Positions 18,618 to 27,937 of a DNA stretch of 64,000 nucleotides are shown one piece after another. The position numbers and the translations under genes are program-made. Numbering within the stretch: position 1 is the stretch's first letter; each line of letters starts with the position of its first letter. The DNA is from Cognatundibacterium curvum (GTDB lineage Bacteria; Pseudomonadota; Gammaproteobacteria; Burkholderiales; Burkholderiaceae_D): contig NZ_JACOGD010000002.1 in assembly GCF_014284235.1 (NCBI RefSeq), positions 248,001 through 312,000 of the forward strand. The letters are read 5' to 3'. The notes below the pieces were generated by a model. The model searched no databases, was not told where the DNA came from, and saw only the letters and a list, made by a program, of their open reading frames with translations.

Positions 18618-19694
18618 TTGGCTTTAGATCTTGCTTCACTGCTCGGCAGAAAAAATCCGCCTCTCATCGGTCTGGATATCAGTTCCTTCGATATCAAACT
18701 GGTTGAGCTCTCAGAGGGAAGTAATAAGGCTTTCCGTCTGGAGCGCTACGCGTCTGAACCTTTGCCTAAAGGTGCAGTACTGGATGGGAATATAGAAAAT
18801 ATTGAGCAGGTATCGGACACGATACGGAAGTTGTTAAAAAAGAGTGGTACTTCAGCAAAGAATGTCGCACTGGCGATGCCAGCATCCGCAGTTATTACGA
18901 AAAAGATTTTCCTTCCTATGACCCTCAGCGATCAGGCACTTGAAGTGCAGGTCGAATCTGAGGCGAGTCAATATATTCCCTTTTCTATGGATGAAGTAAG
19001 TCTGGATTTTTGTGTGATCGGCCCCGCTGCGAATCAGGAAGATGTGGAAGTCATGCTCGCTGCTTCACGCAAAGAAAAAGTAGAGGACAGGGTTGCTGTT
19101 GCTGAGGCAGCAGGTCTGCAGTCTAAAGTGATGGATATTGAGTCTTACGCAGCACGTGCAGCGATGCAGCGTTTGATTGAGAAGCAGGCTAATGAAGGCC
19201 GCGACCAGATTTACGCAATGTTTCAGATTGGTGCCAAGCGCACCTATATCTACATCATGCTCAATGGCGAGGTGGTGTATGAAAGAGAGCAGCAATTTGG
19301 CGGAAGTCAGCTCACGCAGGATATTGTGCGTAACTATGGATTGTCGCAGGAAGAAGCTGAGATTAAGAAGAAAAACGGCGACTTACCCGACAGTTATGAA
19401 ATGGAATTGCTGGAGCCCTTCCTGGAAAACGCCGCGCTGGAAGTGACGCGTGCAATCCAGTTCTTTTTCACGTCTACGCCTTATACGCGGGTAGATCAGA
19501 TTTTCCTGACCGGTGGCTGTGCAGTGGTCACCGGACTGGTGGATATCGTGGCGGAACGAACAAAAATTTCAACGGCGGTAGTCAGCCCGTTCAAAGGAAT
19601 GGAACTGGCGCCCGGCGTGAGTGAAAAAGCATTAAGAAATGATGCGCCAGCCTATACAGTCGCCTGTGGTCTGGCCTTGCGGAGATTTGGCTGA
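18618..19694 (+). CDS. pilM: PilM, type IV pilus inner-membrane assembly ATPase-like protein
   Basis: Actin-like cytoplasmic protein of the type IV pilus alignment subcomplex; it binds the N-terminus of PilN. The 358-residue product begins near LLGRKNPPLIGLDISSFDIKLVELS, the first phosphate-binding strand-loop of the actin/FtsA fold, and ends with FLTGGCAVVTGLVDIVAERT. I place the start at a TTG (18618) because GAGGGG stands 6 bases before it and because an upstream frame, open to 18504, is hydrophobic and unlike any PilM. First gene of pilMNOPQ; its stop overlaps the pilN start by one base. Confidence 0.94.
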   Translation: MALDLASLLGRKNPPLIGLDISSFDIKLVELSEGSNKAFRLERYASEPLPKGAVLDGNIENIEQVSDTIRKLLKKSGTSAKNVALAMPASAVITKKIFLPMTLSDQALEVQVESEASQYIPFSMDEVSLDFCVIGPAANQEDVEVMLAASRKEKVEDRVAVAEAAGLQSKVMDIESYAARAAMQRLIEKQANEGRDQIYAMFQIGAKRTYIYIMLNGEVVYEREQQFGGSQLTQDIVRNYGLSQEEAEIKKKNGDLPDSYEMELLEPFLENAALEVTRAIQFFFTSTPYTRVDQIFLTGGCAVVTGLVDIVAERTKISTAVVSPFKGMELAPGVSEKALRNDAPAYTVACGLALRRFG

Positions 19695-20311
19695 TGATAA
19701 AAATTAATCTTCTTCCACACAGGGAAGAGAAGCGCAAACAGCTGATCAAGGATTTTTATTCTTTGCTGTTGTTGTCTGCCATTGTTGGCGCACTGATTAC
19801 CGTGGTGGTGGGTGCGATTAACGCACGTCAGATAGGCATACAGAACGACCGCGTGAATTTCATTAAGAAAGAGAATGCCGTACTGGATGACAAAATCAAG
19901 GAAATCGCTAATCTGAAGCAGGAAATTGACTCGCTCAAGGCACGCCAGCAGGCAGTTGAAGATTTACAGGGTGATCGCAATCAGCCGGTATTTTTGTTGC
20001 AGGAATTGGTAAAACACACCCCGGAAGGGGTTTATTTGCGTGCTTTGAAACAGGATGGTCAGCGTGTGACTGTGAATGGCTATGCGCAATCTCAGGAGCG
20101 GGTGGCGGAGTTTATCCGCAATCTGGGTAGCAAATCTGAATGGATGTACAAACCTGATCTGATCGATATTCATTCCGCTGGCATCGGTCAGGGGCGTGAT
20201 GCAAAAAAAGTGTCCGACTTTTCTGTGAATGTAGGCATTAAGCGTCCACGTGAGAAAGATGAGGCACCAGCTTCTGTCGCTGAGCTGGCGAAGCCTGGCC
20301 CTGCTAAATGA
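19694..20311 (+). CDS. pilN: PilN, type IV pilus assembly protein
   Basis: Bitopic inner-membrane protein of the pilus alignment complex. The 205-residue product opens with the conserved cytoplasmic MIKINLLPHREEKRKQ, which docks on PilM, followed by one membrane helix (about residues 22–44), a coiled-coil stretch (IKEIANLKQEIDSLKARQQAV) and a ferredoxin-like periplasmic domain. The start overlaps the pilM stop (TGATG), indicating translational coupling. Confidence 0.96.
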   Translation: MIKINLLPHREEKRKQLIKDFYSLLLLSAIVGALITVVVGAINARQIGIQNDRVNFIKKENAVLDDKIKEIANLKQEIDSLKARQQAVEDLQGDRNQPVFLLQELVKHTPEGVYLRALKQDGQRVTVNGYAQSQERVAEFIRNLGSKSEWMYKPDLIDIHSAGIGQGRDAKKVSDFSVNVGIKRPREKDEAPASVAELAKPGPAK

Positions 20312-20354
20312 AAGTAAATGACATCAGTCAACGAAGAGAATTGGAAGGTCGGGG

Positions 20355-21005
20355 ATGGCAATAAATGTTCAGGAAGCGTTTGAAGATATCAGCGCTCAAT
20401 TTAAGGACCTGAATGGTCTGCATCCGGGGCTGTGGCCTATCGCGCCGCGGATGGCTGCGGCATGCGGCGTGCTGGCAGTGGTATTGGGTCTGGGCTGGTT
20501 TTTCTACTGGAGTACCCAAACCGAAGAAATCGAAGCGCGCCAGCAGGAAGAACTTAGTCTCAAGCAGCAGTACCGGGACAAGATGCAGCAGGCGATCAAT
20601 CTGGATGCGTTGAAAGATCAGCGTGCGCTGGTACAGCAATACGTGGCGACCATGGAAAAGCAATTGCCGAGTAAGGCTGAGATGGATGCATTGCTATCCG
20701 ATATTAACCAGGCAGGTGCTGGCCGGGGGCTGCAGTTTGATTCGTTTAAACCCGGTGTGCCTGTGATCAAAGACTATTATGCGGAATTGCCTATTGACGT
20801 AAAGCTGTCTGGCAATTATCACGATTTGGGTGAGTTTGTGTCTGATATTGCGAAATTGCCGCGTATCGTCACTCTGAATAATCTGTCTATTTCTGCTAAC
20901 AAGGATGGCTTGCTTACCCTCGATGTCGTTGCGAAAACTTTCCGTTATCTGGACAAAGATGAAGTAATCGCCCAGGCTAATTTGAAAAAGGCGCCCAAGA
21001 AATGA
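20355..21005 (+). CDS. pilO: PilO, type IV pilus assembly protein
   Basis: Partner of PilN with the same layout: a short cytoplasmic N-terminus, one membrane helix (ACGVLAVVLGLGWFFYW), a coiled coil and a periplasmic ferredoxin-like fold. The 216-residue length is usual. PilN and PilO form heterodimers that link PilM to PilP. The start follows GGTCGGGG. Its last bases overlap the pilP start (ATGA). Confidence 0.95.
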   Translation: MAINVQEAFEDISAQFKDLNGLHPGLWPIAPRMAAACGVLAVVLGLGWFFYWSTQTEEIEARQQEELSLKQQYRDKMQQAINLDALKDQRALVQQYVATMEKQLPSKAEMDALLSDINQAGAGRGLQFDSFKPGVPVIKDYYAELPIDVKLSGNYHDLGEFVSDIAKLPRIVTLNNLSISANKDGLLTLDVVAKTFRYLDKDEVIAQANLKKAPKK

Positions 21006-21541
21006 TGCGTAAATTTCTAGTTCTGACGGTCTTGTTGGGGCAAACACTGATGCTGAGCGCTTGCGGTGACAATGGCGCCTCTGAGCTCACTGAGTGGATG
21101 GAGTCAGTAAAAAAAGAAACTAAACTGGTGACACCCAAGCTCAATCCCCCTAAGGTTTATGTGCCGGTTTCCTATGACGTGAAAGCGGAAGTGGACCCCT
21201 TTAATCAGGAAAAATTGCTGGCAGTCTTGGCTCGCATGAAGCCCGATAGTGGAAATGGTTTAAGACCCAATATGGACAGACCGCGCGAAGAGCTGGAAGG
21301 CTATCCGCTGGATGCCTTGAAAATGGTGGGGGTGATTGAAAAGAAGTCAGCCCGCATAGGTTTGATACAGTCGGATAAAAAAGTGTATCAGGCCAAGCAG
21401 GGTGGTTACATCGGACAGAACTTTGGGTTGATCACAAAAATTACCGATGTTGAAATCCAGATTAAAGAAACGGTCCAGGATGCAACAGGAGAGTGGGTTG
21501 AACGTAATGTTAAGCTTGAGCTGCAGGGGAGTCAGAAATGA
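21002..21541 (+). CDS. pilP: PilP, type IV pilus periplasmic lipoprotein
   Basis: Lipoprotein that joins the PilMNO inner-membrane platform to the PilQ secretin. The 179-residue precursor has a lipobox MLSAC, then an unstructured linker, then the beta-domain with the conserved pieces EGYPLDALKMVGVIEKKSARIGLIQ and QGGYIGQNFGLITKI. It overlaps both neighbours by four bases, so the whole cluster is likely one coupled transcript. Confidence 0.95.
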   Translation: MMRKFLVLTVLLGQTLMLSACGDNGASELTEWMESVKKETKLVTPKLNPPKVYVPVSYDVKAEVDPFNQEKLLAVLARMKPDSGNGLRPNMDRPREELEGYPLDALKMVGVIEKKSARIGLIQSDKKVYQAKQGGYIGQNFGLITKITDVEIQIKETVQDATGEWVERNVKLELQGSQK

Positions 21542-23685
21542 AAGCGTTGATAAATACAAGTAAAAGGGGCGCTATGTTTGTCAAAGCCTGTTTCCTGTTA
21601 CTGATAGGGCTGACGCAGTTAGCCTTTGCTCAGTCGAACAGTATTGAGTCTTTGGTCACCAATCAACAGGGAGCCAATATTGTCGTTAAGATAGGCATGA
21701 AAAATCCGCTGAACAAGCAGCCCGCGGGTTTTTCGATTGCCAGCCCATCCAGAATTGCACTGGATTTTCCTGATGTCACGAATGGCACAGGCAAAAGTAC
21801 TGTGGATGTGAATATCGGTGATCTGCGTACGGTTACGCTGGTTGAGGCATCTGGCCGTACCCGCATGATTTTCAATCTTAATAAGCCGCTCAATTATGCC
21901 GCTACGATAGAAGGAAAATATCTGATCGTAACGATAGACGGTTCTGGTGGAGTTGCGACAGCAGTCAATTCCCAAGGCTTGCCAGTCAATCCTGATGCGG
22001 CTCCGCAAAGCAAAGCCAGTTTGAGAGATATCGATTTCCGTCGCGGCGTCAATGGTGAAGGCCGTGTCGTTGTCGATCTGCCTTTGAATCAGGTTGCCGT
22101 TGATGTACGCCAGCAGGGACAAAAAATACAGGTGACGTTCCTGAAAGTCGCTTTGCCGGAAATTCTGCGCAAACGCCTCGATGTAGCCGATTTTGGCTCT
22201 CCTGTACAGACGATCACTACAACACCGAATGGCGAGAATGTACAGATGGTGATCGAGCCTAAAGGATTGTGGGAACAGAGTTCGTATCAAAGCGACACCC
22301 AATTCGTACTCGAAGTGCGCCCGATTAAGGAAGACCCGAATAAACTGGTACAGGGTACCCAAGGCTATCGTGGCGAACGTATTTCGTTTAACTTCCAGAA
22401 TATTGAAGTGCGTGCCATTTTGCAGATCATTGCTGAGGTCAGTGGCCTGAACGTGATTGCCAGTGACACCGTGACCGGCACTATCACCCTGCGTTTGAAA
22501 GATGTACCTTGGGACCAGGCGCTGGATAATATTATGCAAATCAAGGGCCTTGATATGCGTAAAAACGGCAATGTGATCTGGATTGCTCCTAAAGATGAGT
22601 TGCTGACAAAAGAGAAGCTGGAACTCGAGCAAAAAGCACAAATTGCAGAATTGGAGCCTTTGAAAACAGAAGCATTCCAGCTGAATTATCAAAAAGCTGA
22701 AGCGTTCAAACAAGTATTCGGTGTCGATGGTTCCTCAACAAATCGCCTCCTGTCTAAGCGTGGCAGTGCAGTGATAGAACCCCGCACTAACCAGTTGTTT
22801 ATTACTGATATTCCTTCCAAAATCGAGGAAGTCAGAAAGCTGATACAAAAAACCGATATCGCATCGAAGCAGGTGTTGATCGAAGCGCGTATTGTGGAAG
22901 CGGATGATAAGTTCAGTAAAAATCTGGGCGCTAAATTAGGCTTTACAGACATGCGCGGCTTGCGTGGTGGCGATGTAGGCTATCAGTTACAGGGTAATCA
23001 AAGGGTTGCATTGACCGGTAATTACCTCGGTGTTGGTGAGCAGACAGGTCAGGCAAAAATCACAGATCAGAGCTTTGTCCCTAACTCCCAGTTCGTCTCT
23101 TTACCTGCATCTGGTATTAACGGTTTGAATCCGGGTAGTTTAGCGGTTAGCCTGTTCTCTGCAGCAGCCAACCGCTTCCTGAATCTGGAATTGTCTGCAT
23201 TGGAAGCAGATGGCAAAGGTAAGATTATTTCCAGTCCGCGTGTGGTGACAGCGGATCAGTTGAAGGCCTTGATCGAACAAGGTACCGAGTTGCCATACCA
23301 GGTAGCGACTGCAAGTGGCGCGACTTCGATCTTCTTCCGTAAAGCGACTTTGCGACTGGAGGTTACACCGCAAATCACACCGGATGGCAATGTGATACTG
23401 GATGTAGAAGTGCATAAAGACAGCGTGGGCCAGGAAACCAGGATGGGTTATGCCATCGATACGAAAGAGGTAAAAACCATGGTGTTGGTTGAAAATGGCG
23501 GTACAGTCGTGCTAGGGGGTATCTTCCAGCAGACAGAACGTGATAATGTAACAAAAATACCATTTTTTGGTGATCTGCCCTTATTTGGAAATCTGTTTAA
23601 AAGCACAGGTAAAACCAATGACAAGACAGAGTTGCTGATATTTATCACGCCGAAGATTATGGCAGACCGTTTCAGTGCTAAATAA
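21538..23685 (+). CDS. pilQ: PilQ, type IV pilus secretin
   Basis: Outer-membrane multimeric pore through which the pilus passes. The 715-residue precursor has a signal peptide ending in LAFA/Q, two AMIN domains (about residues 40–240) that bind peptidoglycan, an STN/N0 domain near ISFNFQNIEVRAILQIIAE, an N1 domain near LEPLKTEAFQLNYQKAEAF, and the secretin domain with VLIEARIVEADDKFSKNLG and the late VVLGGIFQQTERDNVTKIPFFG. An internal ATG at 21574 with AAGGGG upstream could be the true start. It is the last gene of the pil cluster. Confidence 0.97.
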   Translation: MKALINTSKRGAMFVKACFLLLIGLTQLAFAQSNSIESLVTNQQGANIVVKIGMKNPLNKQPAGFSIASPSRIALDFPDVTNGTGKSTVDVNIGDLRTVTLVEASGRTRMIFNLNKPLNYAATIEGKYLIVTIDGSGGVATAVNSQGLPVNPDAAPQSKASLRDIDFRRGVNGEGRVVVDLPLNQVAVDVRQQGQKIQVTFLKVALPEILRKRLDVADFGSPVQTITTTPNGENVQMVIEPKGLWEQSSYQSDTQFVLEVRPIKEDPNKLVQGTQGYRGERISFNFQNIEVRAILQIIAEVSGLNVIASDTVTGTITLRLKDVPWDQALDNIMQIKGLDMRKNGNVIWIAPKDELLTKEKLELEQKAQIAELEPLKTEAFQLNYQKAEAFKQVFGVDGSSTNRLLSKRGSAVIEPRTNQLFITDIPSKIEEVRKLIQKTDIASKQVLIEARIVEADDKFSKNLGAKLGFTDMRGLRGGDVGYQLQGNQRVALTGNYLGVGEQTGQAKITDQSFVPNSQFVSLPASGINGLNPGSLAVSLFSAAANRFLNLELSALEADGKGKIISSPRVVTADQLKALIEQGTELPYQVATASGATSIFFRKATLRLEVTPQITPDGNVILDVEVHKDSVGQETRMGYAIDTKEVKTMVLVENGGTVVLGGIFQQTERDNVTKIPFFGDLPLFGNLFKSTGKTNDKTELLIFITPKIMADRFSAK

Positions 23686-23754
23686 ACGGTTTATCTTTCT
23701 TGAACCATCACAGTTTTAATTTAATTCATATATTTGCTTAACTACAGGTGCTCC

Positions 23755-26193
23755 ATGGCAACTTTCTTCCGGTTCTTGACGGGTTTATTTTTATCAGCCT
23801 TCCTGGCTGCATGCGGCGGCGGCGGCGGTTCAGCCGGGAATAATGGTAGCGGTGGAGCTAATGTGCCTTTGTTCACGAGTTCGCCAACCTCTATCAGTCT
23901 GATCCCCGGAGAGACTGCGACCTACACTATTGGTGGCGGTACGCCAAACTATATTGCAGCAGCTGGAAATTCAGCCGTATTGGTGAGCGTTAAGGATAAG
24001 ACCTTGTCCATAACCGCCGTTGCAAGCGGTACCTCTACTGTGACGGTGACGGACAATGTAGGTGCAAAACTGTCGATTTCTGTCAATATTGGCACCGGCA
24101 TCCCATTGTTTACAACAGCACCAAGCAGTGTGAATATCGGTGTAGGTAGCCGCACCTCTTCATTCATCATTGGTGGTGGTAGTGCAGTCTATGCGGTCAG
24201 TGTAGATAATCCTTCTATTGCTGCCGTAAGCAGCGTTGGGAACCAATTTTCCGTCATTGGATTGGCTAACGGCAGCGCGGTTGTGAATGTAGTCGATTCC
24301 TTAGGTGCATCTGTCAAAATTAGCGTACTGGTCGGTTCCGCGACTGCAGTAACCGGTGAATTGGTGACCACTGCACCTGCTACAGTAAAACTCGGTGTCA
24401 GCAGCTCCTCGACCTTCACCATTTCAGGTGGTACAGCTCCTTATTTCGCAGGTAGTGGCGACAATACGGTAGCTACGGCAACGGTTGTTGGCAATATTCT
24501 TACCATTAACGGTATCGCAAACGGGAACACAACAGTTAAGGTTCAGGACTCGAACAGTAAATCGGTAACAATCAGTATGCAGGTTGGTAATGCGCTCGGA
24601 TTGTTCTCCTCTGCGCCTTCTGATATTACTGTTGGGACGGGTGCTAACTCGCCGGCATTTACTATTGGCGGCGGTACGCCTCCCTATTCTGTCGTTGCGG
24701 CGAATTCGTTGATTGCGACCGCAGCTATGTCTGCAAGTGGAAACAACTTTATTGTCACTGGTGTTTCTGCAGGTTCAACCATCGTGACCTTAAAAGACAG
24801 TGTCGGTGCTCCGCTTGCTATCAATGTAACGGTCAGTGGTGGTACGTCTGCTCCATTGTTCACAACGGCGCCAAGCGCGATCACTCTGCAGTCCGGTTTG
24901 AGCGCATCTTATACCGTTGGCGGTGGTGTGCCGAAGTATGATGCAACCAGCAGTAATCCTGCCGTATTGAGCGCAGTCCAGACAGGTACGGATCTGACCT
25001 TGAAAGCACTGTCTGCTGGTACCGCAAACGTGGTTATTTCTGATTCTAAAGGAACGCGTCTTGGTGATATCGTTGTCACGGTTTCCGGTGGTACTACTTC
25101 AAATTTATTCTCGACAGCACCGTCTACTGTAGCGATGGCAATTGGTGCGAGCCCAAGCTACTCTATTTCCGGCGGTGTCGCTCCATATACCGTAATCAGT
25201 AGCAATCTTGGTGTGGTATCTGTCGCACCGGTATTCCCATTGACTACAAACTCCATTTTCACCTTGACGGGTGTTGGTGCCGGATCTGGTTCTATCCGGA
25301 TTACTGACAGCGTTGGTACTAAGCTTGATATTGCGGTTAATGTCACAGGTAGCTCGACGGTTGATCTGGCAACTTCTGCGCCTGCAACTGTTAATCTCGG
25401 TGTGGCCGCAAATGTGAATTACAGTATTATTGGTGGCGTTGGGCCTTACTTTATTGAGCCAGGCGATAAAACACTGGTCAATATCACGAGACCTTCAACC
25501 AATACCTTCCAGTTGACGGGTGTTGCAGCTGGCTCAACCAAAATCTTTATTTCTGATAGTGCTGGCAAGAAAATATTATTCGACGTTGTCGTTCTGGCTG
25601 CAACGAGTCAGGCTATGGTAGTTTCGCCAAATAGTGTTTCCTTAGCCAATGTAGGAGATGTATTGTATTTCCGTGTGGATGGTGGAAATCCACCATACAC
25701 CGTGATTTCGAACAATCCTGCCGCTATTTCGATCACGAGTGGCACTGTACTTAGCTCTTCGGGTGTATTTACTGCCTACATGGCCAATACCGGTACCGCC
25801 GTCAGTATTGTTGTTTCTGATTCGAAAGGCGTTACCCAGACAGTTTCTATCGCAAGTATTACTGCGGCGACCGGCGGCATGTTCCTTACACCGCAAAAAT
25901 GGTCGATAGACGAAACCAACAATGTGGCAGTTACCCTGACTCTGACGGGTGGGGTCGCACCTTACCAGGTGTTTAATAGCAGCACTCTATTGGCCAGCGT
26001 TGTGGCCACCACAAATGGTACACCTTCGAATCTTTTCTTTAATGATCGCATCCTTACTGTGAACGTCGGTACACAGGGGACTCGCTGTGTCAATGGCAAT
26101 CAGGCAGTAACATTTACTGTGGTGGATAGTCTGAACAGGACGACTACAAGTACAATGACGATCGTTGATCGTAATGGCGGTGCCGGTTGCTGA
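23755..26193 (+). CDS. Large lipoprotein of nine Ig-like repeats, unknown function
   Basis: An 812-residue precursor: signal peptide with lipobox FLAAC, a glycine run (CGGGGGS) and a Gly/Asn/Ser spacer, then nine repeats of 79–104 residues starting near residues 39, 118, 203, 283, 368, 451, 538, 621 and 709. Each opens with L-F-T-x-A-P-S or similar, has a GG-x-P-Y motif in the middle and ends with V-x-V-x-D-S-x-G. This fits bacterial Ig-like (BIg2-like) all-beta modules. Repeat 9 is longest and ends in Cys, with a second Cys (TRCVNG) that could form a disulfide. It sits between pilQ and aroKB, 69 bases after pilQ. A surface or periplasmic binding or pilus-linked role is inference. Confidence 0.8.
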   Translation: MATFFRFLTGLFLSAFLAACGGGGGSAGNNGSGGANVPLFTSSPTSISLIPGETATYTIGGGTPNYIAAAGNSAVLVSVKDKTLSITAVASGTSTVTVTDNVGAKLSISVNIGTGIPLFTTAPSSVNIGVGSRTSSFIIGGGSAVYAVSVDNPSIAAVSSVGNQFSVIGLANGSAVVNVVDSLGASVKISVLVGSATAVTGELVTTAPATVKLGVSSSSTFTISGGTAPYFAGSGDNTVATATVVGNILTINGIANGNTTVKVQDSNSKSVTISMQVGNALGLFSSAPSDITVGTGANSPAFTIGGGTPPYSVVAANSLIATAAMSASGNNFIVTGVSAGSTIVTLKDSVGAPLAINVTVSGGTSAPLFTTAPSAITLQSGLSASYTVGGGVPKYDATSSNPAVLSAVQTGTDLTLKALSAGTANVVISDSKGTRLGDIVVTVSGGTTSNLFSTAPSTVAMAIGASPSYSISGGVAPYTVISSNLGVVSVAPVFPLTTNSIFTLTGVGAGSGSIRITDSVGTKLDIAVNVTGSSTVDLATSAPATVNLGVAANVNYSIIGGVGPYFIEPGDKTLVNITRPSTNTFQLTGVAAGSTKIFISDSAGKKILFDVVVLAATSQAMVVSPNSVSLANVGDVLYFRVDGGNPPYTVISNNPAAISITSGTVLSSSGVFTAYMANTGTAVSIVVSDSKGVTQTVSIASITAATGGMFLTPQKWSIDETNNVAVTLTLTGGVAPYQVFNSSTLLASVVATTNGTPSNLFFNDRILTVNVGTQGTRCVNGNQAVTFTVVDSLNRTTTSTMTIVDRNGGAGC

Positions 26194-26258
26194 TGTCTGT
26201 AGCATGAAAAGTGACAAATCAGTTTTCTGGCAACTCCAGTAAAAGCCAGGAAACTGCA

Positions 26259-27935
26259 ATGTCAGGTAATATCTTTTTAGTAGGATTAATGGGCTCCGGT
26301 AAGACCACAGTCGGCCGGGCCCTGGCAAAAAAACTCAATAAACGCTTTATTGATTCAGACCATGAAATCGAGGCGCGAACTGGCGTCTCGATTCCTGTCA
26401 TTTTTGAGATTGAAGGCGAAGCCAGTTTTCGGCAGCGTGAAGCTGACGTCATACGTGATCTGACCGCGCAAGATAACATCATCCTTGCTACCGGTGGTGG
26501 CGCGATTCTGAACCCCGAAAGCCGGCGTTTGCTGGAGCAACGCGGCACAGTAATTTATCTGCGTGCCAGCGTACACAGCATTTTGCAACGTACCCGTAAC
26601 GATAAGAACCGACCTCTGTTACGTACAGCTGATCCACGTAAAAAACTGGAAGAGCTGGAGGCGCAACGCCATCCCCTGTATCAGGAAATTGCCGACGTAG
26701 TGATAGAAACCGGTCGCCCGAACGTGCAGCATCTGGTACAACATATTCTTGATAAACTTCCATCCCAGATTCCCGATGTGCCGCAACAGGCGGTTCCAGT
26801 TATGAATAATTCTGTATCACCTAAAATATCTGCTTTGAACGGCAACACTGGCATCCAAACCTTGCATGTTAATCTGGGTGAGCGTAGCTACCCGATATAC
26901 ATTGGTCAACAACTGCTGAATGACAGCACGCTCCTGACGCAAGCGATACCAGCAAAGCGCGTGGTGATTGTGACTAATACTGTCGTTGCACCACTGTATC
27001 TGTCAGCTTTGCAGCAGCAACTGCAGGATATCGGTAAGACCGTGTCTGCTGTGATTCTGCCGGATGGAGAAGAGCATAAGCACTGGGCTACCCTGATGCA
27101 GATTTTTGATCATTTGCTGGAACAAAAATGTGACCGGAAAACTTATCTGGTCGCTTTGGGTGGTGGCGTGATTGGTGATATGACGGGATTTGCCGCTTCA
27201 GCCTTTATGCGCGGTGTTCCTTTCGTGCAGATACCGACCACTTTACTGTCACAGGTGGATTCATCTGTGGGAGGTAAAACCGGTATCAATCATCCGCTGG
27301 GCAAAAACATGATAGGTGCGTTTTATCAGCCACAAGCGGTGCTAGCCGATACAGCGACACTGAATACCTTGCCGGACAAAGAATTGTCCGCCGGACTCGC
27401 CGAAGTCATTAAACACGGCGCGATTATTGATACGGACTTTTTTGTCTGGATAGAAAAAAATATTCAGGCATTGCGCGCCAAAGATCCGGCCGCACTCGCT
27501 TATGCCGTAGCGCGTTCTTGCGAAATCAAAGCTGACGTAGTGCGTCAGGATGAGCGCGAAGGTGGTTTGCGTGCCATACTGAATTTTGGTCACACTTTTG
27601 GTCATGCGATTGAATCTGGCATGGGTTATGGTAACTGGCTGCATGGCGAGGCAGTAGGTTGTGGCATGGTGATGGCAGCAGATTTATCTTGTCGTCTGGG
27701 TTATCTGGACTTTGTGTCACGGACCCGGATTAAGCAATTGGTGGAAGATGCAGGCTTGCCGGTCACCGCACCTGATTTAGGAACAGAACGCTGGCTGGAT
27801 TTGATGGAGGTCGATAAGAAAAATGAAGGAGGGCAGATCAAGTTCATACTGCTCAAGCCCCTTGGCAGCGCTCATATTACATCTGCACCCAAGGACAAAT
27901 TATTAGAAACTTTAAGTCATAGTATTCTGCCCTGA
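26259..27935 (+). CDS. aroKB: Bifunctional shikimate kinase / 3-dehydroquinate synthase (AroK–AroB fusion)
   Basis: One 558-residue frame carries two shikimate-pathway enzymes normally made from adjacent genes. Residues 1–175 are shikimate kinase: Walker [23 protein letters not shown] and the lid [10 protein letters not shown]. Residues 176–205 form a Pro/Gln/Asn-rich linker. From about 206 on is dehydroquinate synthase: [18 protein letters not shown] site [15 protein letters not shown], and the zinc ligands in AEVIKHG and GHTFGHAIE. The ATG at 26259 follows AGGA. Inside the linker an ATG at 26802 is preceded by AGGCGG at 8 bases, so a separate AroB could also be made. No frameshift is evident. 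Confidence 0.95.
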   Translation: MSGNIFLVGLMGSGKTTVGRALAKKLNKRFIDSDHEIEARTGVSIPVIFEIEGEASFRQREADVIRDLTAQDNIILATGGGAILNPESRRLLEQRGTVIYLRASVHSILQRTRNDKNRPLLRTADPRKKLEELEAQRHPLYQEIADVVIETGRPNVQHLVQHILDKLPSQIPDVPQQAVPVMNNSVSPKISALNGNTGIQTLHVNLGERSYPIYIGQQLLNDSTLLTQAIPAKRVVIVTNTVVAPLYLSALQQQLQDIGKTVSAVILPDGEEHKHWATLMQIFDHLLEQKCDRKTYLVALGGGVIGDMTGFAASAFMRGVPFVQIPTTLLSQVDSSVGGKTGINHPLGKNMIGAFYQPQAVLADTATLNTLPDKELSAGLAEVIKHGAIIDTDFFVWIEKNIQALRAKDPAALAYAVARSCEIKADVVRQDEREGGLRAILNFGHTFGHAIESGMGYGNWLHGEAVGCGMVMAADLSCRLGYLDFVSRTRIKQLVEDAGLPVTAPDLGTERWLDLMEVDKKNEGGQIKFILLKPLGSAHITSAPKDKLLETLSHSILP

Positions 27936-27937
27936 CG

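Noticed and set aside
21619-22713. 364-codon open frame opposite pilQ
   Set aside because: Antisense shadow of a well-supported secretin gene, with no recognisable domain.
26193-26260. Separate start of aroK at 26211
   Set aside because: The extension [16 protein letters not shown] has no family match, while the ATG at 26259 has an AGGA site and the normal kinase N-terminus.
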